64,000 nucleotides of DNA from Chamaecyparis obtusa (lineage: Eukaryota > Streptophyta > Pinopsida > Cupressales > Cupressaceae): positions 481,001 through 545,000 of the forward strand of contig BSBK01006398.1 of assembly GCA_027943335.1 (NCBI GenBank), read 5' to 3'. The notes below the pieces were generated by a model that was not told the DNA's origin, did no database searches, and saw only the letters and a list, made by a program, of their open reading frames with translations. Below are positions 24,980-39,600 of this stretch, piece by piece; positions within the stretch are counted from its first letter, which is position 1, and each line of letters opens with the position of its first letter. The position numbers and the translations under genes were made by a program.

Positions 24980-25489
24980 ATGGATTTTGATTCAGATATT
25001 AGAGAATTGAAGCAAGCCCTAGAGGAGTCGAAAAAAGGATTTTCGCAAGCGAGGAAAAATTGGAACTTACCAATCAAGGATAAGATCACATGGCATATAA
25101 AAATGATCATTCAGAAGAGGAAAAGGGAAAAAACTAAAATAAAGGAGGTAAACATTGAAGAGTTGATTGAATCTAATGATCAAGTTGAATCTAATGATGT
25201 TAGTGATCAAGTGGATAGTGAAAAGGTTGTAGGTTTGTTTGTTGATAAAGTATAGGGAGGTTTGCATGAACATGTTGGTGAATTAGTGGATGATGTTTCA
25301 AAGTTGATGATAGTAGAAGGAAAATAGTACATCAAGGTTGATCCTACTGATAAATTTTTATTTTCTAATAAACCAAAAACATAGAATGATAGTGTTGAAG
25401 TAGATCTGAGAGGGTTGACTAAGGTGTTTTTGTTGAGAAATGATACGAGTCTCCAAGGAAACTTGAAAGAAAATTCCAATATTTCATGA
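24980..25489 (+). pseudogene. Internal reading frame of element B, unknown protein with three in-frame TAG stops
   Basis: The frame starts at ATG 24980 and would run 169 codons to TGA 25487-25489, interrupted only by TAG at 25253, 25325 and 25382. The N-terminal part (DIRELKQALEESKKGFSQAR) looks helical; a basic stretch QKRKREKTKIKE and an acidic part follow. It lies where gag lies in related elements, but no gag motif or zinc knuckle was recognised. All three stops are TAG, each one C-to-T change from CAG. Confidence 0.6.
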
Positions 25490-25816
25490 GTCATATTGAT
25501 AATAATTGGTTTATTTGTGAATAAAATTGTTATTTTATTTATTCCAGGGAAAGAATCAAGAAAAATAGATTGGAAGGGCCAATACACTCCCTTTGATAGA
25601 TCCAAGTACTTGGACAGGAGGACATGATGGCCAAGGGTGAAGATGAAGCATAGTGTTGGTGCATTTCAAGAGATGATACTTGTTTCTAGTACCTTGTGCA
25701 TTAGAAGAGAATACTATATGAGAGGATAATTTGCAAATAAGAGAAGAAAGAGATCAAGCATATTTTTGTTGCATGTCCTCACTCAAGGGACTTGAGTTTC
25801 ATTTCCATGAAGAGTA

Positions 25817-27936
25817 TGGTGCAGTAACACCCTCAAGAACTGATGCGTACAAGAGGAAAAGTTTTAGTTTTATATATTTTGGGTTTTTTCATGTTAATAC
25901 AATAATTTTTGACCAATTTACATAATTTGGGACTATATTGAACCATTTTGAAAATTTCATGCAAAGTTGTCAAAAATTTGTCAAATTGTCAAAATTGTCA
26001 AGTTATAAAGTTGTTAAATTGTGATATTTTGTAAACAAGTGTCATTAGTATCAAAAAAGGTAGTCATGGTTAGTTAAGAAGTTAAAATTTGATTTTAATA
26101 CATAAACATGTGATCCAAAACTTGAATTTGGGGTTAGAGAAAGATAGAATAAAGAAGGAACTTTTTTTTAACATCCTTACATTTTTTTATTCTGAAGTTT
26201 TACACTATTTGGAGTCTGAAACATACCATTGCATGGAATTTTGATGACCTCACCTAAATGCATAGATAATATATGGATATAAAGATATTTTTTTCTAGTT
26301 TCCAATGCTTTTTGTCTCATTAATTTTATTGATTTTTGTGTGAGATATGGCCATTTTGGTGAAGGCTTCCCAGTTTAACAGTTTTTGGTAAAGATAATAG
26401 TCTGCAAAAATGTGTGGTATGGCCATGTACAACACTATATGACCCTAAAAACAATTGGAAAATTTGAATAAATGATACTAGTTTAATCTACAATTGGTTT
26501 GATCAATTTTTATTATATTTTATAAAAGTTATATGACAATTTTAGTACTGGTAGGTTGAAACCCTATCTAGGGTTAATAGTTTAAAAGAAAAATTCATTT
26601 CTCTTAATTCCCATGGGGAAGATTCTTAAAGTCTTGTGAGAAGGTCTATAGTGATGTTATCTATAATGTATCCAAAGGAAAGGGCTTGATTCCTTAATTT
26701 GAATGAATTATTAAAGGCTTTTATTTTTAGATTACAAGGTGAACAAGATTGTAAGTCATAAATATGTGTTCCACAACTCAAATTTGGGGTTTGAGAAAGA
26801 TAGAATAAAGAATGAACTTGTTTTTGTAACATCCTTACATTGTTTTATGAAGTTTTACACTATTTGTACTCTGAAACATCCCATTGTACAACCTTTTTAT
26901 GGCCTCATCTTGAGGATGATAATATATGGATAGAAAGATATTTGTTTCTAGTTTCCAATTATTTTTGTCTCATTACATTTCATTGAGTTTTGTGTAAGAT
27001 ATGGCCATTTTGATGAAGTTTTCCTAGTTTGATAGTTTTTGGTAAATATATCAGCTTTCAAAAATGTGTGGTATGGCATGTATGGTACAATACGACCCTA
27101 AAACCAATTGGAAAATTTGAATACATGATTCTAGTTTAATTTTCAAGTGGTTTGATCAATTTGCATTATGTTTTATAAAATTTATGGTAATTTTAGTTCT
27201 AGTAGGTTGAAACCCTATCTAGGGTTTCTATTTTGAAAGAAAAATTCATTTCTCCCAATTTCCATGGAGAAGATTCGTAAAATTTTGTGGTAAGGTCTGT
27301 AATGATGTTATCTAAAATATCTCCAAAGGAAAGGGCTTGATTCTTTAATTTGTATTAGTTATTAAAGGCTATTGTTTTAAGATTATAAGGTGAACTAGAT
27401 TGTAAGACATAAATATGTGATCCAAAACTTAAATTTTTCATTGGGGAAAGATAGAATAAATAGGGAACTTGTTTTTATAACATCCTTACATTGTTTTATG
27501 AAGTTTTACACTACTTTCAGTCTAAAACATGCCATTGTATGACCTTTTTTATGGTCTCATCTTGAAGACTATAATATATGGATATAAAGTTATTTGTTTC
27601 TAGTTTCCAATGCTTTTTGTCTCATTAAACTTCATTGAGTTTTGTGTGAGATATGGCTATTTTGGTGAAGTCTACCTAGTTTGACAATTTTTGGTGAAGA
27701 TAACAGTATGAAAAAATATTTGGTATGACCATGTACAATATAGTACAAGATAGTAAAGCCCTAAAATTAATTGAAAAAGTTGAATAAATGAGTCTATTTT
27801 AATCTACAAGTGGTTTGATCAATTTTAATTATGTTTGTAAATGTTATGATAGTTTTAGTGCTTGTGGGTTGAAACTCTACTTTGGGTTTCTAGTTTGAAA
27901 GAGAAAGTCATTTCTCTTAATTCCCATGGGGAAGAT
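25817..27936 (+). repeat. 3' LTR of element B, first part, with internal tandem expansion
   Basis: After a start like that of the 5' LTR, a segment of about 650 bp is present in three successive copies beginning near 26096, 26753 and 27403; each opens with CATAAA-x-ATGTG-x-TCCA and carries the GAAGTTTTACACTA block. The third copy is split by element C and resumes at 41341. The 5' LTR has a single copy. Units differ from each other by many substitutions. Confidence 0.85.
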
Positions 27937-30900
27937 TGTCATGCCCATCAAAAAACACACTAAAAACACACCAATTTTTTTTTTAAATGATTAGTTAAGT
28001 CTAATTCAATGTTGCTGATTAATGGGGTAACCTTTGGCAACGTATCTCAAGACATCAATTAAACAATTTGTTATCCAAGATGGTCTCCAAGGACACTAGA
28101 ATACAGTCAAGACAAAGGGAACTTTAATTAAGACGGAGGGGATTGCCCTAAGTTCAATAGGGACTGAAAGATCGATTCGCGATTAGCAATTGGTATTGAC
28201 AACGAGGTCTAATCAAGAATTCTATCAGGATAACATAACCACTGCTTGTCTTAATGGAGTGACCCTTTACAAAAGACTTAACTAGAATTAAACTATTCAC
28301 AAACAGGACACCCTATCAAGTCATGTCTAGGATGCAATATAGGATCATATGTTAATGTGATGTTTTGTATCTGATTAATAGCTAGACAAGGTTCTTATCC
28401 AAATCATGAATTACCTTTGATGACATATACTGACTAAGGTTTACCAATGATATAAGATATCCTATCTATATAACTCAAGGGTTAAGCTGTATCAATAGCT
28501 CTTATATTAATTACATCTTAGGGAACCGGAACTATGATTAACTAAAACACTCAACTTATCAGATCTAAGAGAAAAACCTACCATCTTCCAATCCTACCCA
28601 TTCTGACCAAAAACTCTTTTACTTAATAATCCACTGATTACATAATTGTGTCTAACATATCAACAATAAGTCCAATCTAGAGTTACACTTAGACTAAGCA
28701 CGATATGCCAAGTGGGTTTACAAGCTAGGAGGTTTCGTTATTTGAATTTACGTACTTTTCATTGTTTAAGAAATCACAAAAGTTTCTAGGGTTAAAAGAA
28801 CGTTGTCAAGGATAATCTTTAGATAATGTCTTTATAAATATGGGTTATCAAATTCCATACGATCAAATTAATGTCGTCTTATTAATCAAAATAATAAGGA
28901 TGTGGTATTCGGATCCATAATATGATGGGTTATAACCTCTTATTATATAATGATTGAACTTATACAAGACTTGTCCAAGTGCACTAGTTCATTAATATGA
29001 TTATAAATTAATTATCAAATTTCTAATATCATTGGGTATTATATTCAATAATTAATAATAATTAAATAATAAATAAATATATTAATTAATAAATAATTAC
29101 TAAATGATACCAATTAAATCAAATATTAATTAATTATTAAATTATCATATATTTAATTAGTAATACCCAATATATTAAGTAATACTCCAATCAACTAAAA
29201 AAAACTAACAACTAAATTATACAAAATAAATCTCATAACAATATCCTATTGTTAATGCAAATTATTTACAAAATTTAAATTTATCTAAGCAGAATAATAT
29301 TCATCCTAACTAAACACTAATCTACCCATCTCCTAACATTCCCTACCTCCTAACCTATCCCTTCTACACATGTCCACACTTCACCCTATGCCTAGCTTCC
29401 TCCCCTAGACACATGTACTAGGAAACATGACAGCTAACATGATTGGGCGCACTTTTTAAGAGGGTTGAAAAGCCCACCAAAAAGTGGCGCCACTTTTGGG
29501 AGTAGGAAACAGATTTATATGCATTAGGAATCATATAATACCTTCCCCTCCATAACATATCAAACTAACATATAAATGAAGGTCTTTGGTTTCCTCCAAG
29601 ACAAAAGCAAGGGGAGGTGCGCCCTTCAAGGGATGGGTACATGTCAGACTTTCCAGCCAACCAAGTACGCATGGAAGAAGCCTTCACAAGATTTCATATG
29701 TCCTGACATCACTTATTGCTAAGTTATAAGGGCCAATGAAAGGAAAGTGTATAATTCTTTTATTAGATGATATTGTCTTAGCCAAAGACCAACGTAGGGG
29801 TTGATGAGACTAGAAAATTAATTATATAACCTTCCCTTTGTACATCACCTGCGCCTAGGAGAGGCCTTGGTGGGGTCCACTACAAGTGGGTGATGGAATT
29901 TTATAGTTTTTTTTTGTAAGGTTTATTTTAATCATTATAGAATTGATTTAAAATGTAGGTTAGTATAATAAACCTCATTAGCCTTTGTTGTTAAAAGGAG
30001 GAGGAGAATATTCTCTGTGGTAAGAGGATATTTTCCTCCTTCATACAAATTCCAGAGAGCTAAATGCTCAAACAACTTATTTTGAATGTCATTTTTTGCA
30101 ATAAGGCTAATATATCAACTTGATTTAAATTTGATAAAGTGTTTAATTTTAGAAGTGGATTTTTAGTTTCTTTTTAGATTATTCTAAAGATCTAAAATTT
30201 CATTTTTGATTGCATACTTAACTTAGATTTTTCTCACTCAAATAACAAGTCAAGAGCACAATATGTTGCATGGATACAAGGATATGAAACAGAGATTTAT
30301 TTACTATGGAATTCAATTCATTTACTTCAAATACAAGATTTAAAATATAATGAAAGCTCAATAATCTTTTCTTTTTCACAAGAACAAGATTTTGCCATAA
30401 CATGAATGAATCTTTTAACAAAATTTACATGCACTTTCTCACATTGCATTTCATCAACACTTGTTTTAATGCAAGACTTGGAGAGTGAATCTCCATCACA
30501 AAGTTCTCAAGCTCATGGATGACACAAGATCTCCTTTCAAGATTTCATACACAATACAAAGTACTCCAACATAAAAAAAAAAGATAACATCTCAAATCTT
30601 CACAAGGTTTAATCTCCAACCAAAAAGGCTTCATGGCTCCAAAATCCTGCAATAAAACAAAACACAAGAAACCCAAGACAACCATGGCACTCTCCTCCCT
30701 TCCATAGGCCCATTACATGGACCACCCCCGAGCAAGGGGAGTTCAAGCCAACGGGAAGACACACAAACAACATTACATATCCATTCACATATGCATTCTC
30801 TCAACACACACACAACCACAAAGATAAACTTCACATATACACAAGAGAGGCTCTTTAATGAAACTTTCACATACATGGCTTCCATAAGAGGCTCATTCTC

Positions 30901-32595
30901 AAGCCTTCAACAAGTGAGTGGGTTCTTGCTCAACCCAAAATCAAAACTCAAGTGCAAGTAATAAACACAAACACATGAAGAATCCACAAGCTCCAGAGAG
31001 CATGAAATCCACAACACTACACTACATACACTACCACAAGATGCATAAGCACTCCTCTTATTCATTCCATTCTAAAACCATATTGCATAGGAGAGAAGGA
31101 TTCACTAACCTTGCTGCAAGTAAAATGCATAATGAATGTGGAGTCCTCTTCTTCTTCAACCAAGCTCTAACTTTCTCCAAACTCCTAGTTGTCTCCAAAG
31201 TTGGAGAGTGGGTCCTTGGGGAGCCCAAAGCTAAACCTCCCTCTAAAATACCCTCTACACACTCTCCCATGCCCATGGAAGAGTTGGAAGGTTCCTATTG
31301 GGTGTTCTATCCAAGGTCTTCCATGAAAACTCTAGAAGGTGAGTGGGAAAGAGTGAATTGTAAGCTTTTGACTCAAGGGTACCTATGTGACTTAGGATTT
31401 TCGCCACTTTACAACATGTCACTTTTGGAGGGCTTCCCAAGGTGCTCCTAGGGTGTCCTATGGTCAAAAGGGTCCCTTACCCATAGGTATAACCCATGGA
31501 CCTTCCTTATTCATGCAAAATATCTCCCTAGGTGCCTATCTGACCCCTTAAAACCTCCCTACAAGGTGAACTTCGAAATTCAAAGTCCAAGAATTGGGAC
31601 CATCTCATGGGTGCACTTACCAAGCTTATGAAGAAGGTTGGGCCACCTAATACTAGGCTAGGAAGGTGACATGAATTCCTTCCATGTGGATCATTGCCAA
31701 CACATAAAACATTGCACATGTGTCGATTGACACCTCTACACATTACAATCACACTTGACAATATCTATTAACCAATTTTAATTACATAAAACATCTTACT
31801 CCCTAAATACACACAAACCTACATACATTACGAAATGAACATCACAACACAAGAAGGTCCTATATCCCATCGGGACGCGACCTTGGTGTCACAAACAGAT
31901 GTTGGCTTGACTCCCCCAAAACCATGGTTAGTACCTGCACTCATTAGACAAGCATTAGTAACTCTGGTAATGATAATAACATAATCAAGATGTGCAGAAC
32001 GACGTCACATTCAATTAACTTCTGAATAGTATATCCTCTATCTATTCATCCATTCATGACACAATAACGCAACATCATCTCCTAAGCTAACAATTCCAAA
32101 TTGCACAATCATTTCTAAGAAAATATATATTTAATCTCATATTCAAAAGTAATTCTTAACTGCATGTGCATTCTAACATCAATAAATCTAAATCTTGCTT
32201 TCCTACATGTTATCTTTTCGAATTAGGAACACATTCATAATTGCCCTAGCTATATAGCTCACATACTAATCACATAATTTTCAACGTGTCTATCATACAT
32301 AATTAAATAATCCAATTCATCATTTCAATGTCATAGCAATGTCTTGTGATTATAATCAGGATAAAATACCTTAATGTCATTGCTAGAATAAACACACATA
32401 TAGTCTAGAGTGTACTGAAAACATAATTGAAGAATCATTATAAGGGTCTCAATTCCTTAGTCTGTTGCATAAAAATAAAGTACCATGATGATTCTGAGTA
32501 AAGCCCACATATAAATTTAAGGAAAATTGCAAAAGACAATGAGAATTCTTACCAGAGTGTTTTTACCATGATGCGGAAAATGGAGGGGTCCTACA
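27937..32595 (-). repeat. 3' LTR of element C (left copy)
   Basis: 4659 bp, beginning TGTCATGCCC and ending GGGGTCCTACA on the + strand. It contains a very AT-rich block (about 29040-29170), an imperfect inverted repeat of GGAGGAGGAGAATATTCTC type at about 29995-30040, and open frames of no recognisable domain. The longest, 30918-31451, begins with GTG rather than ATG and is not supported as a gene. Confidence 0.93.
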
Positions 32596-32607
32596 CCCTC
32601 CCCCCCT
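32596..32607 (-). other. Polypurine tract of element C
   Basis: The minus strand reads AGGGGGGGAGGG immediately upstream of the left LTR, the expected priming site for second-strand synthesis. Confidence 0.85.
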
Positions 32608-35600
32608 AGGTCTCGACTTACTCCTGGAAGTCGCAAGGTTGTGCTATCACCCTCTAGTAACTCAGCTTGATCCACAGTCCTAACTTCCTGCATGTTAGCC
32701 TCTAGGGACAACTATGCTTTTTCCTCGTCCCAACAATATAACCATGTTTGTCACGCAAAGGTTAGTTGCAACCATCTTGTAACAATAATTAATTAAATTA
32801 TTTTCTAGTGCTCTTCTAATTTCCACAAGAAAGTACATAAGAACACAACTTAAACAAGTTTTAATGCCAGAATAGATGATGCACTTGAACTTTATATTAA
32901 CATTCAATAACAATTTGACTATATCTTGTTAGCATCTTTCATGTGTTTTTTAGAAATTTCCTACAATTTCAATCAAAATTTCCACAAAAACTTCTACCAT
33001 ACAATGACATATGACAACATTAGTGAGATTAATCACATAGATATTTTGGCAGGCTCTAGCATTCTCACAATCATGCCCTTTTTACCAAGGAAAAGTTTAA
33101 TATTACCAAAGATTCATTAACACAATGACATCATGATTACCACACATGGTACTGAAAATACAATTATTCATGCCACTTCTTAATTTTATATGACATCTCT
33201 CTAACCATGAGTAGATGCAAATCCACACAATCACACTGTAATCCACATCACCGGGAGTACACATTACAACAAAAGGCTCAGGAGCGGACATAGTCCAGTC
33301 CTCCGGGTATATACCATGATCTCATCTGTCTCAAAATCTGATATCTGTAATCCAATGATGCATATAACAATTCCTCCAAGGAATAATCACCACTCCTAGG
33401 TGGTAGTGAATACTAGCTGCATAACAGCTTCACATGTCTCATACTCAAGGGTTCCCTTATGTCTGCTTCCTCGCATACACTCACCAAGTCTACCATCTGT
33501 ATCCTTGGTGAGGGAATCACATTACTACATAGGACCAACATTCGAATAACAGCAAGAAAAATAGTTTAGCCACCAAAGTCATAAAAGAAAGTAAAATAAG
33601 TCTCCAAATTCAACAATAATATAAAATAAATTTCCGCAACAATAAATCATAGCATCAAGAATTCCCAACAATTGTGGCTAAACCTTCACAAGCAAAGATA
33701 ACAAATTGTTGGTCCGCACAAACAACCAAAAATCATCATGAAAAATGCACAACACATCACTGTGTGACCATAAATAGTCACCAACGAGGAAGAAGGGAAC
33801 ATCATCTGGCTGTCACAATAGCCCTTCATGTGGCGTCCCACATGTCATAAACAATAATAAAAAACATATGCTGATAATATATCATATGGTAATGTTCCTT
33901 GCCGATATGACACGCATAGGACACACTCCAAAAAGTGATACCTCCAGGGTCATCACTATAGCCAGAGGTATACATGGCTAGGGTCAACCCATACGCACTT
34001 CCACGTCCAACGACTGAGCATCCATGGGCGCCCCTCTACAAGCATGCAAGCGTCTCCCAATCGCTCTGCATCAAGTAGGAATACATAACATACATATACT
34101 GCGCCTTCACGTACTCATGTACGTGGCATCGTGTCCTCGAGCTCGGCTCGCTACCATCAGCAACACGGCATCATCACCTATCACTGTGTCGGAACATCAG
34201 TGGGCGTGGCATCGTACCTCATGCATCATGTCGGAACATGTGCAGTACGGAATACATCACAGCAGGGCATACACTTCCCGCCTCGTGCTGGATCTCAACG
34301 AATACAAGTGAAGCTATGAATCATCAATGTACTGCCCAATCTATCCAATAGAGTCTCACATCAGATACTGATACAATGCTCAACTGTGGGGATAAAGGAT
34401 AAACACACATGAACCTCATACTTGGGTTCATCAAAAGGGGAAGTAGTGAGTACATTCCTTGGTTCGTGGAAGCTGACATCGCTTCGTGCCGCTATAATGC
34501 AGACGCACTACCATAATAACCAAGAAACTTTGTGGCTGCTACCACCCCTACACATACTGAGTCATCATGGGGGAAACGGGGGATAGTGTCTCTTACACCA
34601 TTTCTCAAATAGTTGAGGTTCATGTCACCTCGTGCTGCCAGACATACACTACACATGCTACCCAAGAGACTCGAGTAGTGGAAGCTAAGGTCGCTTCGTG
34701 TTGCCTGACACACACCTTACGTGCTACCCCAGGAACGGGTAATAACACTACCCCAACACAAAATACCCCGCAAGCTATAACTCAGAAAGGTAACACACAT
34801 ACTGACAAGTATCAACGAATAGGGAATATGGTATCCCCATACCCCTAACAAGCAGATATCCCATGGGTGATGCTCACTCACATCCCTCCATGCAACACAA
34901 AACAAGCACTGGTTTCTTCACAACACCCATCACAAGCACTGGCACAGGTTCATTCACATTTACGAGGGATTACACAACATGAATCAAGACATATTTATAA
35001 AATGATTACAACTTTACCTTTTTATCATAATATCCTTAAACCCTCTAACATCAATGTTACACTTATCCTCATTCCTCATTTCCATATTTCATAGTGAGCT
35101 TAAAGGAAACTCACAACAGTTACATACCAAAGTCCTTTAATTGAACGTACAAATTTCATTTCTCCATTGTAAAAGAAAATTCACAATCACTACATAATAC
35201 ACAAGGAATATAACTTAATTTGCATAAGTTTCATGGTCTTCCAACACATTTACATCTCCTAAGATCAATAATTGAAACAAGGACAAATTTCAACATTCTA
35301 ATTAAGAAGCATTGTACCATTTGTTAATCGTGTCTACTCTATGCATTTACATTTTCAATTCTTAATAAGCTAGGTGCAAGCAATTTATCATCTGATGAGA
35401 GAACATTTTCAAATTTTAACAAAATGCCAATTACCTTAGAGAAAAAGTTAGCAAGTTATTAGGTAACAACTATCTAAAGTTTACATCAGCAAGTATTCAG
35501 AGGGAAAATCATGCCACATGGCAACGTCCCTTATACACAATGTTTAGTTACTAATTTACTTATTAAGTTGATAAGGTTATAACTAGGGTCTAAAGGTTAG

Positions 35601-36668
35601 TAACGTCCCATATTCAATCCATCATTTATTCGATTCCTATGGTTATCCATCACTTAGATAGTTCGGGTATTAGTATTTCAATTAATCCAATAATTGTCGA
35701 TGAGATAATTGCTTATATAAGACTAGGTTTGTTGTCATTAGACTCTGATTAAAATAATGATTCTCTTGATACGTAGGCAAACAATAATTAATTCTTCATA
35801 ATTTAATTTATAGTATCCAATGACTAATTGGATACATTAACGTTCTCCCACTAGCTAATATCCTATTTATCAATATTTGAAGTCTCGTATAGTTTGATTA
35901 GACCATATTGTATCTTTATTATGGGTACTATATAATTAACCATAGAACCATACTTGCCCATCTTTAAATTCGTAACATATCGATTCCCTATTTTACTTTA
36001 GTTTAGTAGCAATTTGTAGTATTATCATTTAAATAACTCTACCTTCCTCAATAATTTTTATTTTAATACCAAGAAATATATAAGGTTAATCCCATATTAC
36101 ACCTTTGTAGAGAAAGTAATGTTATTCTAATATCACCATTAGGCTTAACTAACTACTTGGCACGGATTAATCATTAGATGTCATTACATTAATAGTCCAC
36201 TTAATGTATAATAATACTTCGCTAAGTGGCGGATTAATGTTTACTTTATCAGGTCTACCAAGGCAACATGTGTATTGGTTTTGTATTTACCCCTTTTGGG
36301 ATTTTATTTTAATTAATTCTATTATTAAGAATTACTCAACTTCATAATTAATAATTTCTCCGTTAAATTCTCCTTGAATGACTAGTTGATTTTCCTTGCA
36401 TACTAACTGTATTTACTATAAAGCCCTAGACCCTAGGCAGGTAGCTTTTTAAACTATGGGTCTTAGGTAGGTGGTTATCTGAAAGGGCTCCTTGACCTCA
36501 CTGGAACTTTTTAGTTCATTCTTTTGCACCCTCTCGAGTTGAGGATATCGACATCCTCACCTACTTTCCTAATCATCTACCATATCTCAAAAGTACATTT
36601 TTACCATAACGTGGACACTTACCTCGCAAAGCGTAATGGCACATAGGTTCCTAGGGTTGAACCCAGTG
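32608..36668 (-). other. Internal region of element C, no coding domain recognised
   Basis: About 4 kb without any open frame longer than about 95 codons and without retroviral motifs. A stretch at about 33960-34820 is clearly less AT-rich than its surroundings and holds near-repeats: GTGGCATCGT twice (about 34124 and 34206), GTGTCGGAACAT / ATGTCGGAACAT (about 34183 and 34228), and three related TCGTG[CT][CT]G blocks (about 34465-34490, 34625-34655, 34685-34715). Large retrotransposon derivatives often keep conserved non-coding internal domains; these blocks may be such a domain. Confidence 0.7.
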
Positions 36669-36680
36669 CTCTGATACCAA
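36669..36680 (-). other. Primer binding site of element C (initiator tRNA-Met type)
   Basis: Minus-strand TGGTATCAGAGC, separated by two bases from the LTR end at 36682. Same primer type and spacing as in element A. Confidence 0.93.
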
Positions 36681-36681
36681 G

Positions 36682-39600
36682 TGTCATGCCCATCAAAAAA
36701 CACACTAAAAACACACCAATTTTTTTTTTAAATGATTAGTTAAGTCTAATTCAATGTTGCTGATTAATGGGGTAACCTTTGGCAACGTATCTCAAGACAT
36801 CAATTAAACAATTTGTTATCCAAGATGGTCTCCAAGGACACTAGAATACAGTCAAGACAAAGGGAACTTTAATTAAGACGGAGGGGATTGCCCTAAGTTC
36901 AATAGGGACTGAAAGATCGATTCGCGATTAGCAATTGGTATTGACAACGAGGTCTAATCAAGAATTCTATCAGGATAACATAACCACTGCTTGTCTTAAT
37001 GGAGTGACCCTTTACAAAAGACTTAACTAGAATTAAACTATTCACAAACAGGACACCCTATCAAGTCATGTCTAGGATGCAATATAGGATCATATGTTAA
37101 TGTGATGTTTTGTATCTGATTAATAGCTAGACAAGGTTCTTATCCAAATCATGAATTACCTTTGATGACATATACTGACTAAGGTTTACCAATGATATAA
37201 GATATCCTATCTATATAACTCAAGGGTTAAGCTGTATCAATAGCTCTTATATTAATTACATCTTAGGGAACCGGAACTATGATTAACTAAAACACTCAAC
37301 TTATCAGATCTAAGAGAAAAACCTACCATCTTCCAATCCTACCCATTCTGACCAAAAACTCTTTTACTTAATAATCCACTGATTACATAATTGTGTCTAA
37401 CATATCAACAATAAGTCCAATCTAGAGTTACACTTAGACTAAGCACGATATGCCAAGTGGGTTTACAAGCTAGGAGGTTTCGTTATTTGAATTTACGTAC
37501 TTTTCATTGTTTAAGAAATCACAAAAGTTTCTAGGGTTAAAAGAACGTTGTCAAGGATAATCTTTAGATAATGTCTTTATAAATATGGGTTATCAAATTC
37601 CATACGATCAAATTAATGTCGTCTTATTAATCAAAATAATAAGGATGTGGTATTCGGATCCATAATATGATGGGTTATAACCTCTTATTATATAATGATT
37701 GAACTTATACAAGACTTGTCCAAGTGCACTAGTTCATTAATATGATTATAAATTAATTATCAAATTTCTAATATCATTGGGTATTATATTCAATAATTAA
37801 TAATAATTAAATAATAAATAAATATATTAATTAATAAATAATTACTAAATGATACCAATTAAATCAAATATTAATTAATTATTAAATTATCATATATTTA
37901 ATTAGTAATACCCAATATATTAAGTAATACTCCAATCAACTAAAAAAAACTAACAACTAAATTATACAAAATAAATCTCATAACAATATCCTATTGTTAA
38001 TGCAAATTATTTACAAAATTTAAATTTATCTAAGCAGAATAATATTCATCCTAACTAAACACTAATCTACCCATCTCCTAACATTCCCTACCTCCTAACC
38101 TATCCCTTCTACACATGTCCACACTTCACCCTATGCCTAGCTTCCTCCCCTAGACACATGTACTAGGAAACATGACAGCTAACATGATTGGGCGCACTTT
38201 TTAAGAGGGTTGAAAAGCCCACCAAAAAGTGGCGCCACTTTTGGGAGTAGGAAACAGATTTATATGCATTAGGAATCATATAATACCTTCCCCTCCATAA
38301 CATATCAAACTAACATATAAATGAAGGTCTTTGGTTTCCTCCAAGACAAAAGCAAGGGGAGGTGCGCCCTTCAAGGGATGGGTACATGTCAGACTTTCCA
38401 GCCAACCAAGTACGCATGGAAGAAGCCTTCACAAGATTTCATATGTCCTGACATCACTTATTGCTAAGTTATAAGGGCCAATGAAAGGAAAGTGTATAAT
38501 TCTTTTATTAGATGATATTGTCTTAGCCAAAGACCAACGTAGGGGTTGATGAGACTAGAAAATTAATTATATAACCTTCCCTTTGTACATCACCTGCGCC
38601 TAGGAGAGGCCTTGGTGGGGTCCACTACAAGTGGGTGATGGAATTTTATAGTTTTTTTTTGTAAGGTTTATTTTAATCATTATAGAATTGATTTAAAATG
38701 TAGGTTAGTATAATAAACCTCATTAGCCTTTGTTGTTAAAAGGAGGAGGAGAATATTCTCTGTGGTAAGAGGATATTTTCCTCCTTCATACAAATTCCAG
38801 AGAGCTAAATGCTCAAACAACTTATTTTGAATGTCATTTTTTGCAATAAGGCTAATATATCAACTTGATTTAAATTTGATAAAGTGTTTAATTTTAGAAG
38901 TGGATTTTTAGTTTCTTTTTAGATTATTCTAAAGATCTAAAATTTCATTTTTGATTGCATACTTAACTTAGATTTTTCTCACTCAAATAACAAGTCAAGA
39001 GCACAATATGTTGCATGGATACAAGGATATGAAACAGAGATTTATTTACTATGGAATTCAATTCATTTACTTCAAATACAAGATTTAAAATATAATGAAA
39101 GCTCAATAATCTTTTCTTTTTCACAAGAACAAGATTTTGCCATAACATGAATGAATCTTTTAACAAAATTTACATGCACTTTCTCACATTGCATTTCATC
39201 AACACTTGTTTTAATGCAAGACTTGGAGAGTGAATCTCCATCACAAAGTTCTCAAGCTCATGGATGACACAAGATCTCCTTTCAAGATTTCATACACAAT
39301 ACAAAGTACTCCAACATAAAAAAAAAAGATAACATCTCAAATCTTCACAAGGTTTAATCTCCAACCAAAAAGGCTTCATGGCTCCAAAATCCTGCAATAA
39401 AACAAAACACAAGAAACCCAAGACAACCATGGCACTCTCCTCCCTTCCATAGGCCCATTACATGGACCACCCCCGAGCAAGGGGAGTTCAAGCCAACGGG
39501 AAGACACACAAACAACATTACATATCCATTCACATATGCATTCTCTCAACACACACACAACCACAAAGATAAACTTCACATATACACAAGAGAGGCTCTT

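Noticed and set aside
30918..31451. 177-codon open frame, present identically at 39663-40196
   Set aside because: It begins at GTG, not ATG, lies inside the LTRs of element C, and shows no domain. Its exact repetition reflects LTR identity, not gene duplication.
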